Assembly: GCA_003996215.1 (NCBI GenBank)
Contig: QJPP01000859.1
Coordinates: 124,001 to 188,000, forward strand
Length of the DNA stretch: 64,000 nt
From: Jaltomata sinuosa
Lineage: Eukaryota > Streptophyta > Magnoliopsida > Solanales > Solanaceae
Reading direction: 5' to 3'
In this document: piece by piece, positions 23,056 through 34,290 of the stretch
Position numbering within the stretch: position 1 is the stretch's first letter
Layout: every line of letters starts with the position of its first letter
Translations under genes and position numbers: made by a program
The notes under the pieces: model-generated
What the model saw: only the letters and a program-made list of their open reading frames with translations
Told to the model about the DNA's origin: nothing
The model's database searches: none

Positions 23056-24483
23056 TTATGGACAATTAAGGTAATAAATGAGTGATAATTGTAAAGTGGG
23101 CTATTTTAGATGTAAATAAGTTTGATGGCTGACATTTTGCCTAATTTTCCCTATATTTAATTGCTATTTGTCTCATATTTAGTCTTTTCATTATCGTTTT
23201 TTAGTATTGATTTTATAATTATTCTTACATTGGGTATTTTTATTTATAGGAATAAAATAGTGTGAAAAGGAAGAAATTTGAAGAAGAAACGAATTAAAAA
23301 TGAGAAATCATATAAGGAAATCAAACCGGCAGCTTAATGGAAAGAAGTTAATGTAATAATATATATGCATGTTTTCAATTGTCAATTGAATTTCAATTCA
23401 ATTGATACTTGATGACACGTGAAGGAAAATAACCTGCAAATTGAAAAAGAAAGCAACAAATTGTACGTTGAGGCGGTGCACACCACCAGCAACCCACGTC
23501 AACTGGGTTTTGGTTCTCTCAATTCATTTTGAACTCAGTTATTTTATTTGAGGCTTTTTCCTACATCTATAGATAGTCCCATAAGTATAATATTTCCAGA
23601 ACCTTTGACCTATGAAGAGCTAGGAGCCGCCGTGGAGGCCGGAGAATATTGATTTCATCTTTTCCTCTCCTTTATTATTTATTTTTACGTTTTTCCTTTG
23701 GATGATTTGTTGTAATTATTCCATGTCTATGTGGAGTTAAACTTCTCGTTCTAGGATTATGGTAGCTAATTACATGATTTTTGAAGTAGACGATTGATTC
23801 GATTATTTGTTTATCATATTAGTTGTTCTGATATTTTTGTGCGTACTATTTTAATGCTTAGCTACCATTAAGATAAATATATATTCTTTATGTAAACTCG
23901 GAAGAAGAATCATTGGGATAGAACGAAGAATATAGGGAGCAAGATCTCTCTTTTGTAACGTAAAGAGTAGATTTGCGGTTAGGATAGGAATATACCTAGA
24001 ACTCCTTACTTGGTTACAAAATAGGAAGACATATAAATGCGTTCAGAATAGAATGTCACATCCCCCCTCAATGATGTAGTTTTGAGGCTATTTTGAATAT
24101 ATAATTAGAGGCTCGGAAGACCATATTCATGTCATCAACCCCGTAAATCAACAATTAGATAAACAAACAAGTCAATGAAATTGCTTACTCAACATGATTG
24201 TTAGCGAATTCATAATCCTAGATCAATTTTATCATATTGATTACGTGAAAATCTGCTCTTTATTTGGTTAATTGTTCATTAGTTAACTTCTTCTTTTTAT
24301 TTCTAGATTAGTTAATCATAAATTCATCGTTGTATTTTTACACTTGAATAAATAATTAAAACTAGTTTAATTTAGTAAAATATTTAATCGACAAGTCCCT
24401 GTGTGTACGATATCTGGACTCTCAATCCTATATTACTTGTACGGCCGCGTACACTTGCGTGTACGTTAGGACGCAACAAGTAC

Positions 24484-26034
24484 CAAAGCCTAACTTCCTG
24501 AAAATCACTACGGGCATCAAGTTGATACTCGCCATGAGATCACATAAAGCCTTTCGAAATAAAAACACTCCTATAGTACACGAGATGGTGAACACTCCCG
24601 GATCTTCCCTTTTAGGGAAAATATTGCTTGTCATCACTGCGCTACAACTTTGGGATACTTCTACCGTCCACACTACAACTACTCACTTCTTTTTCAACAG
24701 CTCCTTCATTAACTTTGCATCCCCCGGCATTTGCATAAGAGCATCAACCAAAGGAATATTAATGGCTAGCTTGTTGAACATGTCGACAAACTTTTTGAAT
24801 TGATCATCTTCCTTTTTCTTGGTCAATATCTGAGGGTATGGCGGGGGTCTTTTTGGCAATGGCCTTTGCACACTTGGATCATCCTCTTCAATATCAATAG
24901 CAATTTGAGAAGGAGAGTCAGTCTCATATTTCTCTTCATGTGAGTCTTCATCATTTGCAAATCACATTGGGTGCACCAAGCTTCACCCCAATATTCAGAC
25001 TCTCATCAACTTTGTTCTCAATTACAACATCTTCTTGTATCTTGTGCTCATGCTCCACGACAACCTTAATATTTGTCTTACTTGCCCCACTAAGCATCCT
25101 TCCACACCGAGTGGCTATTGCCATCACATGGCCATCATTCTTTGGGTTTGCAAGTGTGTCACTTGGAAGTGTACCTTTCATACGTGGATTCATTTGTGAA
25201 GAGAGGTGGTGTACTTGGGCTTCTAGGTGCTTGATAGATGTTGAATAGGAGCTCTCTGTTTGGTGAATAGTGGACACCTTACTTTTTAATTCTTTCACCC
25301 TACTATCAGCTGATTCAACTCTTTTCAAGACTTGAGACAACATGTCCTCAATCTTAGAATGTCCGGGGTTACTCACTGTTGGTTGGTAGGGAGACACATC
25401 GTCCTATTGTAGAGGCATATAAGGGTTGGTACTACGATGATTGTAGCAATAACTATCTCTTTCATGATCATGCCATGGACCTTCATGGTCTCTACCCAGC
25501 TCTCTATCTCTCCATTGATTTCCCTTGTCCCTCTTCCAACCTTGATTCTCATCCCTTGGATGCCAAGAAACTTGGTTGGTACCTTGATATCCGAGCCAAG
25601 AACCCAATGCACGATAACATGCCTCCTCATCCATATTGTAGTACACACCTTCATCATGAGCTCTAGAACCATATTCCCCACAGCCTTCAAACTTTTATTT
25701 CTAACCCCCATTAGATTTTTAGCCAAGAGATTGATTTGCGCCAATATCTTAGCCATTATTCTATATCTCTCCTCTTTTCTTGCCTCATTTCACCCGTCAT
25801 AATGGATGAGGTCACCCCCGAGGAAACTTCAACCTCCCTAGTATGCCATGAACAATTTGTCTTTGTCATCCGCTCTAAGAGAGTTGAGGCAATACCATAT
25901 TATTGGTCCATAAATATTTTTCCCGCAAGGTTGTTCACAACAGATTTGTTCATCGAGTCCAAGGCTCGATAGAATATTTGAAGTAGGACATTATCATATG
26001 AACCATGATTCAGACACAATAAGAGTTTCTTGAA
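24484..26034 (-). pseudogene. gag: AT-2 protease N-terminal part and gag C-terminal half
   Basis: The minus strand reads from the LINE junction down. 25756-25373 gives MAKILAQINLLAKNLMGVRNKS and a region that matches AT-1 only in part. 25397-24951 gives SNPGHSKIEDMLSQVLKRVESADSRV, then TLANPKNDGHVMAIATRCGR. 24871-24683 gives PLPKRPPPYPQILTKKKEDDQF, KKFVDMFNKLAINIPLVDAL and MPGDAKLMKELLKKK. Finally 24673-24484 holds the protease start (GVFTISCTIG, LMASINLMPVVIFRKLGFGT). Frames shift at each join. The last phrase is cut by E. The protein matches AT-1 gag-protease. Confidence 0.8.
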
Positions 26035-26108
26035 GGAAATAAAAAAATGATCTCTTCTCTGTCATGATAAATCCTAACCTCACACATTTCTAACCTTTTT
26101 CGGCGCCG

Positions 26109-28141
26109 ATGGACAAGATGGCCATTGGTCAGTCATCTGGGGGTCTTTTACTCACATCCCCTAAGAATTACCCCATGCTATATCACCCTCAATCCCCAAA
26201 AGCACCTACAGAAGATTTGTCTATCGAGCCTACTGATTTGCCTAAGGACACAGAAAAGCGAGCAACCACAAAACCTGATGAAAAATCCAAGTATGTAGAC
26301 TTGGTAAAGCCAAATACGTTGAATCCATCACCTACTGGGACTCAATTTGGAGTGATCCCCATCAGGAAGATTACATACCACAACGGAGTACTAAGAATTT
26401 CATGGATAGAGGAGAAACTACAAAAGATGAATGTTATGGAATATCTCCAATACACAATTATTGGGAAATTTTCATATGGATGGCCAGAGCTGGAGGAGCT
26501 GCGAGTACAGATCCCTAAACAATGCAATATCAAAGTGGACTGTAAGATAGGGCTTCTATGAAACAGACACGTACTGATAAGCTAAAACTAATGGAGGATT
26601 TTGTGAACCTGATGATAAAGAGCGCATACTACATAGCCTCGAGGGATGGAACACCATATCAAATGAGACCCCTCATAGATGATATGAAATTCAATCCTAA
26701 GGAGGAAACTACATAAGTAATGGCCTAGATTTATTTCCCTGATTTGTTACCAACTTTCTTAGTGAAAGAATCCATCTTTTCACTTGCTTCTACGGCGGAA
26801 AAGCTTATCCAGCTCGACCTAGCTACTATAAACAAGACGAGGCCGAGTTGTGTTAGGGTCAAAGTCCAAGTGGACATAGCTGATAACCTACCAAATTTTG
26901 TAAAAATGGAAATCACCAATGACAATGGTAAGGAGACAAGGGTAGAGAGAATCAGCATTCAGTACAACTTTCTACCTAAATATTGCAAGAGCTGCAAGCT
27001 CCAAGGGAACAATGAAGAGGAATGTAGAAGTCTCCATCCGGAGTTGAGAAAACAAATGAATGTCCCTACTGGAGAAGAGACTAGTCATGGTAAAGAAATA
27101 AGAAAAGATATGGAGAACAAGAAGGAGGGGGGCTTCAAAAAGGCATGGAACCCCACTAACAGAAGATTCAGGCTAGAGCAAGAACCATCAAAGTTCATTA
27201 GTGACAAAGCCTTTTCCCCTGGCAAACAAGGAATAGCTACAGACAATACTTTTGAGGCCCTAACAGTGGAGCAAGAAGGAACTAAGAAAGAGAGTACTAA
27301 GCCTGCAAATTCTCCAGGCAATATTCACAAGACATATGAGATAAGCAGCCCCACAAATAACAATGGTACAGGGGCAAGTAACAAGGAAGAAGCATCACAC
27401 AAGGAGTTCCCAGAATCTCCAAAAGAGGATCACAAGGAAGGGGAAAAAGCACATAATGACACCAACAAGGTCAACAAAAATAACAGCAGCAATGATACAA
27501 ACAAAGGCACTGAAATAATTCTTAAGGAAGCTACTACTAATATTATTACAATAGAGGCAACCAAGCAGAATAACACAGCAAGCACCAGGGGTGGAAAAGA
27601 GGACACAACCAGCAACAATGGTAGCTCATATTTGACAAGCACTGAAAACCTGAAAAGGCAACAAATAGTTCAGAAACATCAAGGAGTGAATAATCACCTT
27701 ACCATCAGGCCTGAAGAGAAGGAGCAGGAGTCACCTTCCAAATATCCTAGAGCTATAATCCCATTTCCTGATCAAGAGAGATAACTGGAGCTGGCAAATG
27801 CTACCTATCATGATCCATTAATGATAGGTAACATTTGTGATACTGGAGAAACCTCAGCAGGAAGTTACCCACCTGACAGTGAAGATTGCATGTTAGCATT
27901 GACAGAAGCAGCAGAACAAACCCAGGAAACAACATCAGCACAACAGGCAATAACACAAAATAAACAAAGATCACCTCTAAGAGAGTTACATGACATTGTA
28001 TCACACCATATCCAACAATCAGAGGACAAGATCCAACAATCAGAGGAGAAGAAGCAGGAAATAGGCAAGGTTGGAGAACAAGTAGAAGACAGAGAGGAGG
28101 AAGACAACCATCTCAACCTTGAGAATGTAGAAAATACATAA
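26109..28141 (+). pseudogene. LINE ORF1 (DUF4283, zinc knuckle), degenerate
   Basis: ORF1 protein binds LINE RNA. The start at 26109 lies about 75 bases inside the element. 26109-26561 carries FGVIPIRKITYHNGVLRISW, EYLQYTIIGKFSYGWPELEE and VQIPKQCNIKVDCKIGLL. After a shift and a stop near 26714 it resumes (FPDLLPTFLVKESIFSLAST, KTRPSCVRVKVQVDIADNLP). A knuckle reads YCKSCKLQGNNEEEC, with Asn where His is expected. A long hydrophilic tail rich in Asn, Thr, Lys and Glu follows, with a stop at 27782, and ends with NHLNLENVENT. The long unstructured tail is normal for plant LINE ORF1. Confidence 0.85.
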
Positions 28142-28247
28142 GGGATATCACAAATGTTAAAGGCAAAGGGGAAAAAGGCAAAGACAAATCAGAAGGGAAC
28201 AGGCCCACAAGAGTGGTGCCTTTGAGAGTAGTCAAATCAGACTTTAA

Positions 28248-28947
28248 ATGATGATGAAAGTATTATTCTGGAACATTAGGTCTGTTAAGACAAAACACTC
28301 CTTTCATAGAGTTCAAATTCTACATAGACACCACAAATTCAGTATTATTGCCCTTATGGAACCTTTTCAAGGACCAAACCAGGTCTAGAAATACAAAAAG
28401 CGGCTAGGAATGCAGTATGCTAACACTAATCAGAATGGAAAGATATGGATTTTTGTTCAAGACCACATTCAAGTGACTGTACTAACATATTCAGAGCAAC
28501 AAATTATATTGGAGCTAACCTTTGGAGACACTGGACATGTCATGATTACAACAACTGTATATGCAAAATATGATGCAATGCAAAGATTAAGCCTATGGGG
28601 AGATATATATTCATTGAGCAGTAACATGAACTGGCCCGGGTTGATAGGTGGGTATTTCAATGTCATTCTTGACCTTGAAGAAAAGATTGGTGAACTTCAT
28701 GTATTTTCACAACGATATGAAAACTTTGCTTTCTGCATTAACTCTTGTGATCTCTCTGACATTAATTTTAAAGGCACCCCCTTCACTTGGTGGAATGGAA
28801 GAGCTGATGAGGTTTATTAATTCAAAAGACTTGATAGACTACTCATAAATCAAGCTTTTCTGGGAACTTTTGGTAATATTCAGATAGATCATTTAGACAG
28901 GACTGGGTCAGACCATGCACCCCTGCTATTAGGGATCAGACTAATCT
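28248..28947 (+). pseudogene. LINE ORF2 endonuclease domain, inactive
   Basis: An APE-type endonuclease that nicks the target. From MMMKVLFWNIRSVKT the frame runs through a stop at about 28385 and reads IIALMEP, the catalytic Glu region. The catalytic motif reads GGYFNVILDLEEK where active copies have GDFN, so the Asp is lost. TPFTWWNGR follows, a stop at 28818, then RTGSDHAPLLL, the final conserved motif, intact. The reading frame breaks again after it. Confidence 0.85.
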
Positions 28948-31645
28948 GATTAGAAGACCATTTAGATTCCTAAAATTTCAGGTGGAGGCTGATGATTTCA
29001 TAGAGGTATTTAGAAAGGCTTGGGGATCCATATATGAAGATAATGCTTTCATCAACCTCAAACTCAAAATAAAGAAGACTAAACTTGGCCTTGTTTCCTA
29101 AATCAAAGAAAAGTTTGGGGACATTTTTCAATAGTTAGCCATCATGGAAGATATTGTCAGAATTAAGGAAGACTTGTTTGAAGAATTCCCCACTGCTTAC
29201 AATAGATCTGTTCTACAGAAGTCTCATGCTAAACTAACTCAATACCTGAAATTTGAAGAGGATTATTGGAGACAAAAGGCTGGGATTCAATGGGCCACAA
29301 AAGGGGATAGGAATAGCAAATTTTTCCACAGTACAGCGAAAGAAAGAGAATGGAAATTCAGAAAATAAAGAAGAGCAATGGAGGATGGAAAGAGGGTATA
29401 CATCAAGTTGTGGAGGAAGTAACTGGCTTTTTCCAAGACTAATTCACAGGGCATACTGATCTAAGAGATCTTACTCTGCTGAAATATGTCCCACAGCTGG
29501 TCACAGATGAAGATAACATGAATTTGAAAGGCATGTGCACAGAGGAGGAGGTGAGAAGGGTGGTGTTCAAGCTCAATGGAGACAGTGTTAGTGGCCCAGA
29601 TGGGTTTACTGGAATTTTCTTCCAAAGATGTTGGGACATTGTTGGAAAGGATGTCTTTTTAGTTGTTCAGCCTTTCTTTGAGGGCCACACTCTCCCTAAG
29701 TCCATTACTCACACTAATATGGTCTTATTACCTAAGAAGGAGGTGGTGCAGACCTTCTCATATATGAGACCTTTTAGTCTGAGCAACTTTCTTAACAAAA
29801 TCATGTCTAGAGTGTTACATGATAGAATGGAAAGCATTCTCCCAAAGCTCATCTCTCAAAACCAATTTGGGTTTATTGAAGGAAGGAACATTACAGAAAA
29901 TGTGTTGTTAGCACAAGAGATCATCACTGACATCAGAAAGAAGGGGAAATTTGCCAGTGTAGTTATTAAACTAGACATGTCCAAAGCCTATGACAGGGTG
30001 GATTGGCATTTCCTTATCAAGGTACTGTACAAAATGGGGTTTGAAAGTATGGTGGTATTTATGATATAGAGTTTGCTTGCTAATAACTGGTACTCAATTC
30101 TGATTAATGGGCAAGCACATGGATTCTTCTATTCTACTAGAGGGGTCAAGCAGGGGGATCCTCTTTCATCGGCTCTATTCATTCTATCAGCAGAGGTTCT
30201 CTCTAGGGCTCTCAATGATCTGTTCCTTAACAAAGAGTTTAAAGGGTTTGGCATGCCAAAGTGGAGTGATAATATCAACCACTTAGCCTATGAAGATGAT
30301 ACCATCATCTTCACATTTTTTGATAAAGGGAGTCTGCAACTTATCATGAAGACATTGGGAGATTATGAAAGGCAATCAGGATAGCTAATTAACAAAGAGA
30401 AGAGTTGTTTTATATGTATCACAAAACTGTTAGAAGTACTATTCAGGATGTGAAAGATAGTACTGGCTTTCAAAGAGGCAAATTCCCCTTCACCTACTTG
30501 GGATGCCCCATTAGGCATACTTAAAAGAGGAAAATCCACTTCTCTGAACTGATCAAGAAAGTCCAGAATATGCTCTAAGCCTGGAAAGGAAAATTACTAT
30601 CATTTGGAGAGAAAATGGTATTAATCAATTAAGAATTATAGAGTATCCTTATATACCTTCTCTCAGTGACTAACCCTGTAAAATGTGTTATCCTTGATTT
30701 ACAAAGAATATTTGCCAGATTTCTTTGGAATTTTAGAGAAAATGGGAGAAACAAGCACTGGGTGGCTTGGTCTAATTTGCGTGTGCCTAAAAAAAGGGTG
30801 GACTGGGTATTAGATCTCTTTTTGATGTGTCCAAAGCATTATTTTCCAAGCTCTGGTGGATTTTTAGAACAAAGAAATCAATGTGGACAAACTATCTATG
30901 GAACAAGTACTGCAAAAGGCATAGGCCACAAGTTGTTGAATGGAGAGGGGGTTCCCAAACATGGAAACAGATGCAAGAAGCAAGAGATAGTTTTGATCAA
31001 GAAATATGGTGGGAGCCTAGATGTGAGCATACTAGCATTTGGCATGACAACTGGACTCATTTGGGGGCTTTGTACTACCACCTCCCTATATCCAATGTAA
31101 TTGATCCTGGTTTAGAGGATGTGAAACAACTCAGACTGAATAGGGACTGGAACTTTGAGATCCTAGCATAACTTTTCCCAGAAGAGTTCTGCCACCATAT
31201 CCAAAAGGAATTGGGGATGACAACTAATTCAAAAGAATGGGATTTACCATGGTGGATGGGGAATAGCTCGGGGAAATTCACTGTTAGAAGTGCTTGGGAC
31301 ATGATTAGACATAGAGGCCTTGCTACTGAAGAACATCAACTGTTATGGATAAAAGGGGTGCCTTTTAAAATCTCTTTCTTTTTCTGGAGACTCTACAAGA
31401 AAACACTTCATATTGTGGACATCATAAGGAACATGGGCAATGGGGAAGAAGTCTTATGCTGCTGTTGTGAGGATGGAATCCAGGAATCATGGGAGCACAT
31501 GTTCATTAGATGTCCTTTAACTGCTAGGATATGGCTAAACTTTGCTAATGCAACAAGTGTCCCAGGACGATTCCTTTAATTAAAAGACACCATCTATAAA
31601 TGGTGGTCTGCTGACTGTGAACCTATGCTAAAACCACTGTACAAA
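28948..31645 (+). pseudogene. LINE ORF2 reverse transcriptase and zf-RVT, degenerate
   Basis: Non-LTR reverse transcriptase. 29144-29368 holds the leader with GIQWATKGDRNSKFFH. 29518-30384 holds RT: DSVSGPDGFTGIFFQ, ITHTNMVLLPKKE, NQFGFIEGRNITENVLLAQE, VIKLDMSKAYDRVDW, then a stop at 30067, RGVKQGDPLSSALFIL and HLAYEDDTIIF. The last box has Glu where active copies have Ala (YADD), but keeps both Asp. After several shifts (30385-31210), 31211-31579 gives the zf-RVT domain: WMGNSSGKFTVRSAWDMI, FFFWRLYKKTLH, and the CCCC and ESWEHMFIRCP zinc positions. The LARD inserts just downstream at 31646. Confidence 0.88.
31641..31645. repeat. Target-site duplication ACAAA of the LARD (right copy 40409-40413)
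   Basis: ACAAA precedes the 5' LTR and directly follows the 3' LTR. A perfect 5-bp duplication. Confidence 0.9.
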
Positions 31646-31787
31646 TGTAACGACCAGGTCCGTCGTTATGTTAATTTTTTCCAATTTCATAAATTTGGGG
31701 AAAATAATTAAAATAATCATTCAGGGTAAGTAGGGTGACGTCATGGAAAATTTCTAATTTTTGGAAATAATCTGGGCTGACGTCACT

Positions 31788-31860
31788 CCCCTATAGAGGT
31801 AATTTTTCTGCTATAGCGGAACTGTTGTAGCGGAGGGACAAACTGCTATAGCAGAGATAC
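31788..31860. repeat. Type B palindrome cluster (GCTATAGCGG words), LARD 5' LTR
   Basis: Four words in 65 bases: CCTATAGAGG, CTGCTATAGCGGA, CTGTTGTAGCGGAGG and CTGCTATAGCAG, followed by GAGGCAGTAGCCTG. The 3' LTR has the same cluster at 37977-38041. Confidence 0.8.
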
Positions 31861-32757
31861 AGGAGGCAGTAGCCTGTGATGGGATTTTATTAAAAAGTCT
31901 CTTCTCCTCAGTTGGAAAACAGACGAGGGTTCCTCCAAAGACCCTCTCATGCTGCTCCATGGCTAGGGAATCTTGGGGAGGAGGGGTCATGGCTAAAGAG
32001 ATGCAGAAGACTGGATTCCAGGACCATCATTTAGTAAGGAACGCATTCATGGAGCCTAAAATGCACCATTGCAGCTGCTTGGCTCCCCGGTAGTCTAGGT
32101 TTTCATGAGTAGTTAGACCTGTTTACTTTCCATACTTGTTGTATAGTGGGAACGGAGAATCCATGTTTTAGGCCACCGGGTATGGAGTCTGGCGGATTCG
32201 GGTTTGGTTATATTGATTTGGGATGTACAGAGTAAATGGCTAGTCTTGTGATTGTGTTATGTGGTTACATTATTTATATTGGTGTGATAAGATGATAGGT
32301 TAAGGGACTAGTATGTCAGAAAGGTTCGGGGAACCGGGGAAGCATTGGGAGCCACGAGAAATGGGAATAGGAAACTCCTAGGTGGGGTTTCAAGAATGTT
32401 TATGGCTTGAGATGTATTGGAAGACTTGCTAAAGAAAGGAAAAGGAAATTGGGTAGTTGCGTATATGATTAATTTAAAGATAAATCGCTCGTTACATGTT
32501 CTAGAATAAAAAGGGTGAACCGGGGATAGTCTTCGGACGGGATTTGATGGTTCGTTATTGTACCCGAAAAGGGGTAGGTGATGGCTTATGATTTCTATGA
32601 ATGTTGTATATTTTTGTACCCATATCTATGTATTTGTATGAATTACATTGCTTAGGAAGGTTGTGTAGAATGTCTAAGGTTCTTGCCTTACAGTCTGTGA
32701 TTTGAATGGTATTTTGCTTATTGGTTTACAAGTTGTTTGATTGTGGATTGTTGATAT

Positions 32758-32912
32758 TCGGTTGGCTCGGGTACCACGCTTGATACGGGTATAACAAACG
32801 GTTGGCTCGGGTACCATGCCTGGTATAGGTATAACAAACGGTTGGCTCGGGTACCACGCCTGGTACAAGAATACTAACGGTTAGCTTGGGTACCATGCCT
32901 GGTACGGGTTTA
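32758..32912 (+). repeat. 40-bp tandem repeat, four units, LARD 5' LTR
   Basis: Units start GGTTGGCTCGGGTACCACGC at about 32760, 32800, 32840 and 32880. Each contains the inverted motif GTACCA-CGCC-TGGTAC. The 3' LTR has only three units (38956-39070), so the number changed after insertion. Confidence 0.85.
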
Positions 32913-33198
32913 CTTTATTGCATACTGTATTTTGATTATTATATTACATTGACTAATATTGGTTCAGTGAGTGGGCCGGGTTAATTTATTGAAATGTGAT
33001 AATTATTATTTTGGTTCCTTGAGTGAACCGGGGTGTTGTAGAATTGTGATATTGATGGGCTGTCCTTGAGTGGCTGGGAATTTCTGTTATATTGTGTTGC
33101 GTTGGCCTTGGATTAGATTGGGTTGATCATTTACACTTAGGTGTTGTTTAGAGGGGATCCCAGGGTGGGTTCGGACTATGTAAAGAGGGCAGTTAATT

Positions 33199-33236
<38 letters not shown>
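33199..33236. repeat. (AC)n(AT)n microsatellite
   Basis: ACACACACAC followed by about 13 AT steps. The matching site in the 3' LTR (39350-39366) has a much shorter AT run. Confidence 0.9.
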
Positions 33237-33239
<3 letters not shown>

Positions 33240-34278
33240 CGTCTTGAGCGTGTCATTGGCGGTCAGGAACTACCGGTGGTAAATAAGCTAAGGGTTGGTC
33301 TTGGTGTAGACCAGGTTAGTCTGTTGAACACTTAGGTGTGGCTAGAGGATCCTTGGAGGGTTCGGGTCATGTGCTGTAAAGAGATTTAGATGTAACTCTA
33401 GTGTTGTCAATAAATGTAGCAATGGTTGCAGGGTGGATTTCATGTGGGGGTTAGATTGGAAGGAAGATTGAGAGTCTGGGTTATAGTTTCTAGCGGTTGC
33501 AAACACATTAGTAGGTTTACTGGGGATCCGTGAAGGGGGACGAATTCTGGTAAGTGAAGCGACGGGTATAAGTGGTTGAGTTGGGCAGTTAGCCGGGTTA
33601 ATGTCCGGATGTTAGTTAGAACAGCTGACTTAGGCAAGGGAAGGGAAGTCCAGGCATGAACATGGACATTTGTGAAGGCTAAAGTGACTTGGGGAGTCTA
33701 AGGTTAGTGTGACTCAGAATTCTGGGGAATGAGGGAGTTGGCAGCGGAAACACATTGGAGGATGGAAATCAAGCTATGTTAATTACATTCATGTTTTCCC
33801 TGTTTTCTTATATGATGGTAGGAGTGGATTCGGGTCGACCGATGATGACTACCAGTACGTGTGTTTGTACTAACTCTACTCTTGCTATACCTTTTGGTAT
33901 AGTATGGTTGCAAGTTGGTGATGTTTCATAGGTTCACGGCGAGGAGGTCTCCAGCAACTTCTGTCCTCGATTTCCATGGCGGAAGTTGGGTCTTTTTCTC
34001 TCTTTGTGTCATCCTGTAGTAGCTCTTGTACCTGTTTTAGACTAGGTCCTAGGAAGGATGTTTTCTAAGTTGTAAAGGTCTTTCACAAGTTCTTAGTAGT
34101 CTATTTTCCTGAACATTCTGTAAAAAGGGATTTCTCATATATATAAAATAGCAATGGTTTGATTTAATTGGGTTACTTTAATTTCTGTAGGTTACCAGTT
34201 GGACGGGTGGTGAGGGTTCGCCTATCTAGGTAGTTAGAGTAGGTGCATGCACATACCGGTAGGTTGGGTCATGACAGA

Positions 34279-34290
34279 TGGTATCAGAGC
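34279..34290 (+). promoter_or_regulatory. LARD primer-binding site (tRNA-iMet)
   Basis: TGGTATCAGAGC two bases after the LTR end, complementary to the 3' end of initiator methionine tRNA. This fixes the element orientation as plus. Confidence 0.92.

Larger units (their letters stand above)
21961..23151. mobile_element. MULE-like non-autonomous DNA transposon, 1.19 kb
   Basis: Absent from the sister LTR. It begins GGGATAATTT and ends AAATTTTCCC read inward (GGGAAAATTA on the opposite strand), with little terminal symmetry beyond about ten bases. Flanks are TATATTTTT and TATATTTAA, a 9-bp duplication with two mismatches; 9 bp is the Mutator length. The interior carries AT simple repeats (22085-22265), an unrecognised 87-residue frame (22340-22603) and a GAA-rich tract (22865-23055). 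No transposase is visible. Confidence 0.65.
18061..24478 (+). mobile_element. Non-autonomous Athila/Tat-like LTR element E, complete
   Basis: A plus-strand element with two LTRs, a tRNA-Asp primer site, a 2.5-kb internal region without gag or pol, a PPT and perfect 5-bp target duplications. It sits in the protease region of AT-2 in the opposite orientation. Apart from a MULE-like insert its LTRs are near 1.3 kb and diverge by several percent on visual comparison. Its movement must have been served in trans. Confidence 0.85.
21931..24478 (+). repeat. E 3' LTR, interrupted by a MULE-like insertion
   Basis: Begins TGATGTAAGACC and ends ACGCAACA. The first 30 bases and the segment from 23152 match the 5' LTR. 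The 1.19 kb between has no counterpart in the 5' LTR and is therefore a later insertion. Confidence 0.85.
31646..34276 (+). repeat. LARD 5' LTR (2631 bp)
   Basis: Runs from TGTAACGACC to GGGTCATGACA. The first 23 bases form a hairpin, TAACGAC-CAGGTCC-GTCGTTA. TGACGTCA-type palindromes (bZIP-like) occur near 31737 and 31778. It also holds the 40-bp tandem repeats, an AC/AT microsatellite and a palindrome cluster. The sister LTR is 37832-40408. Confidence 0.9.

Noticed and set aside
22844..23065. Phe/Leu-rich membrane-like ORF
   Set aside because: Translation of the opposite strand of a GAA tract.
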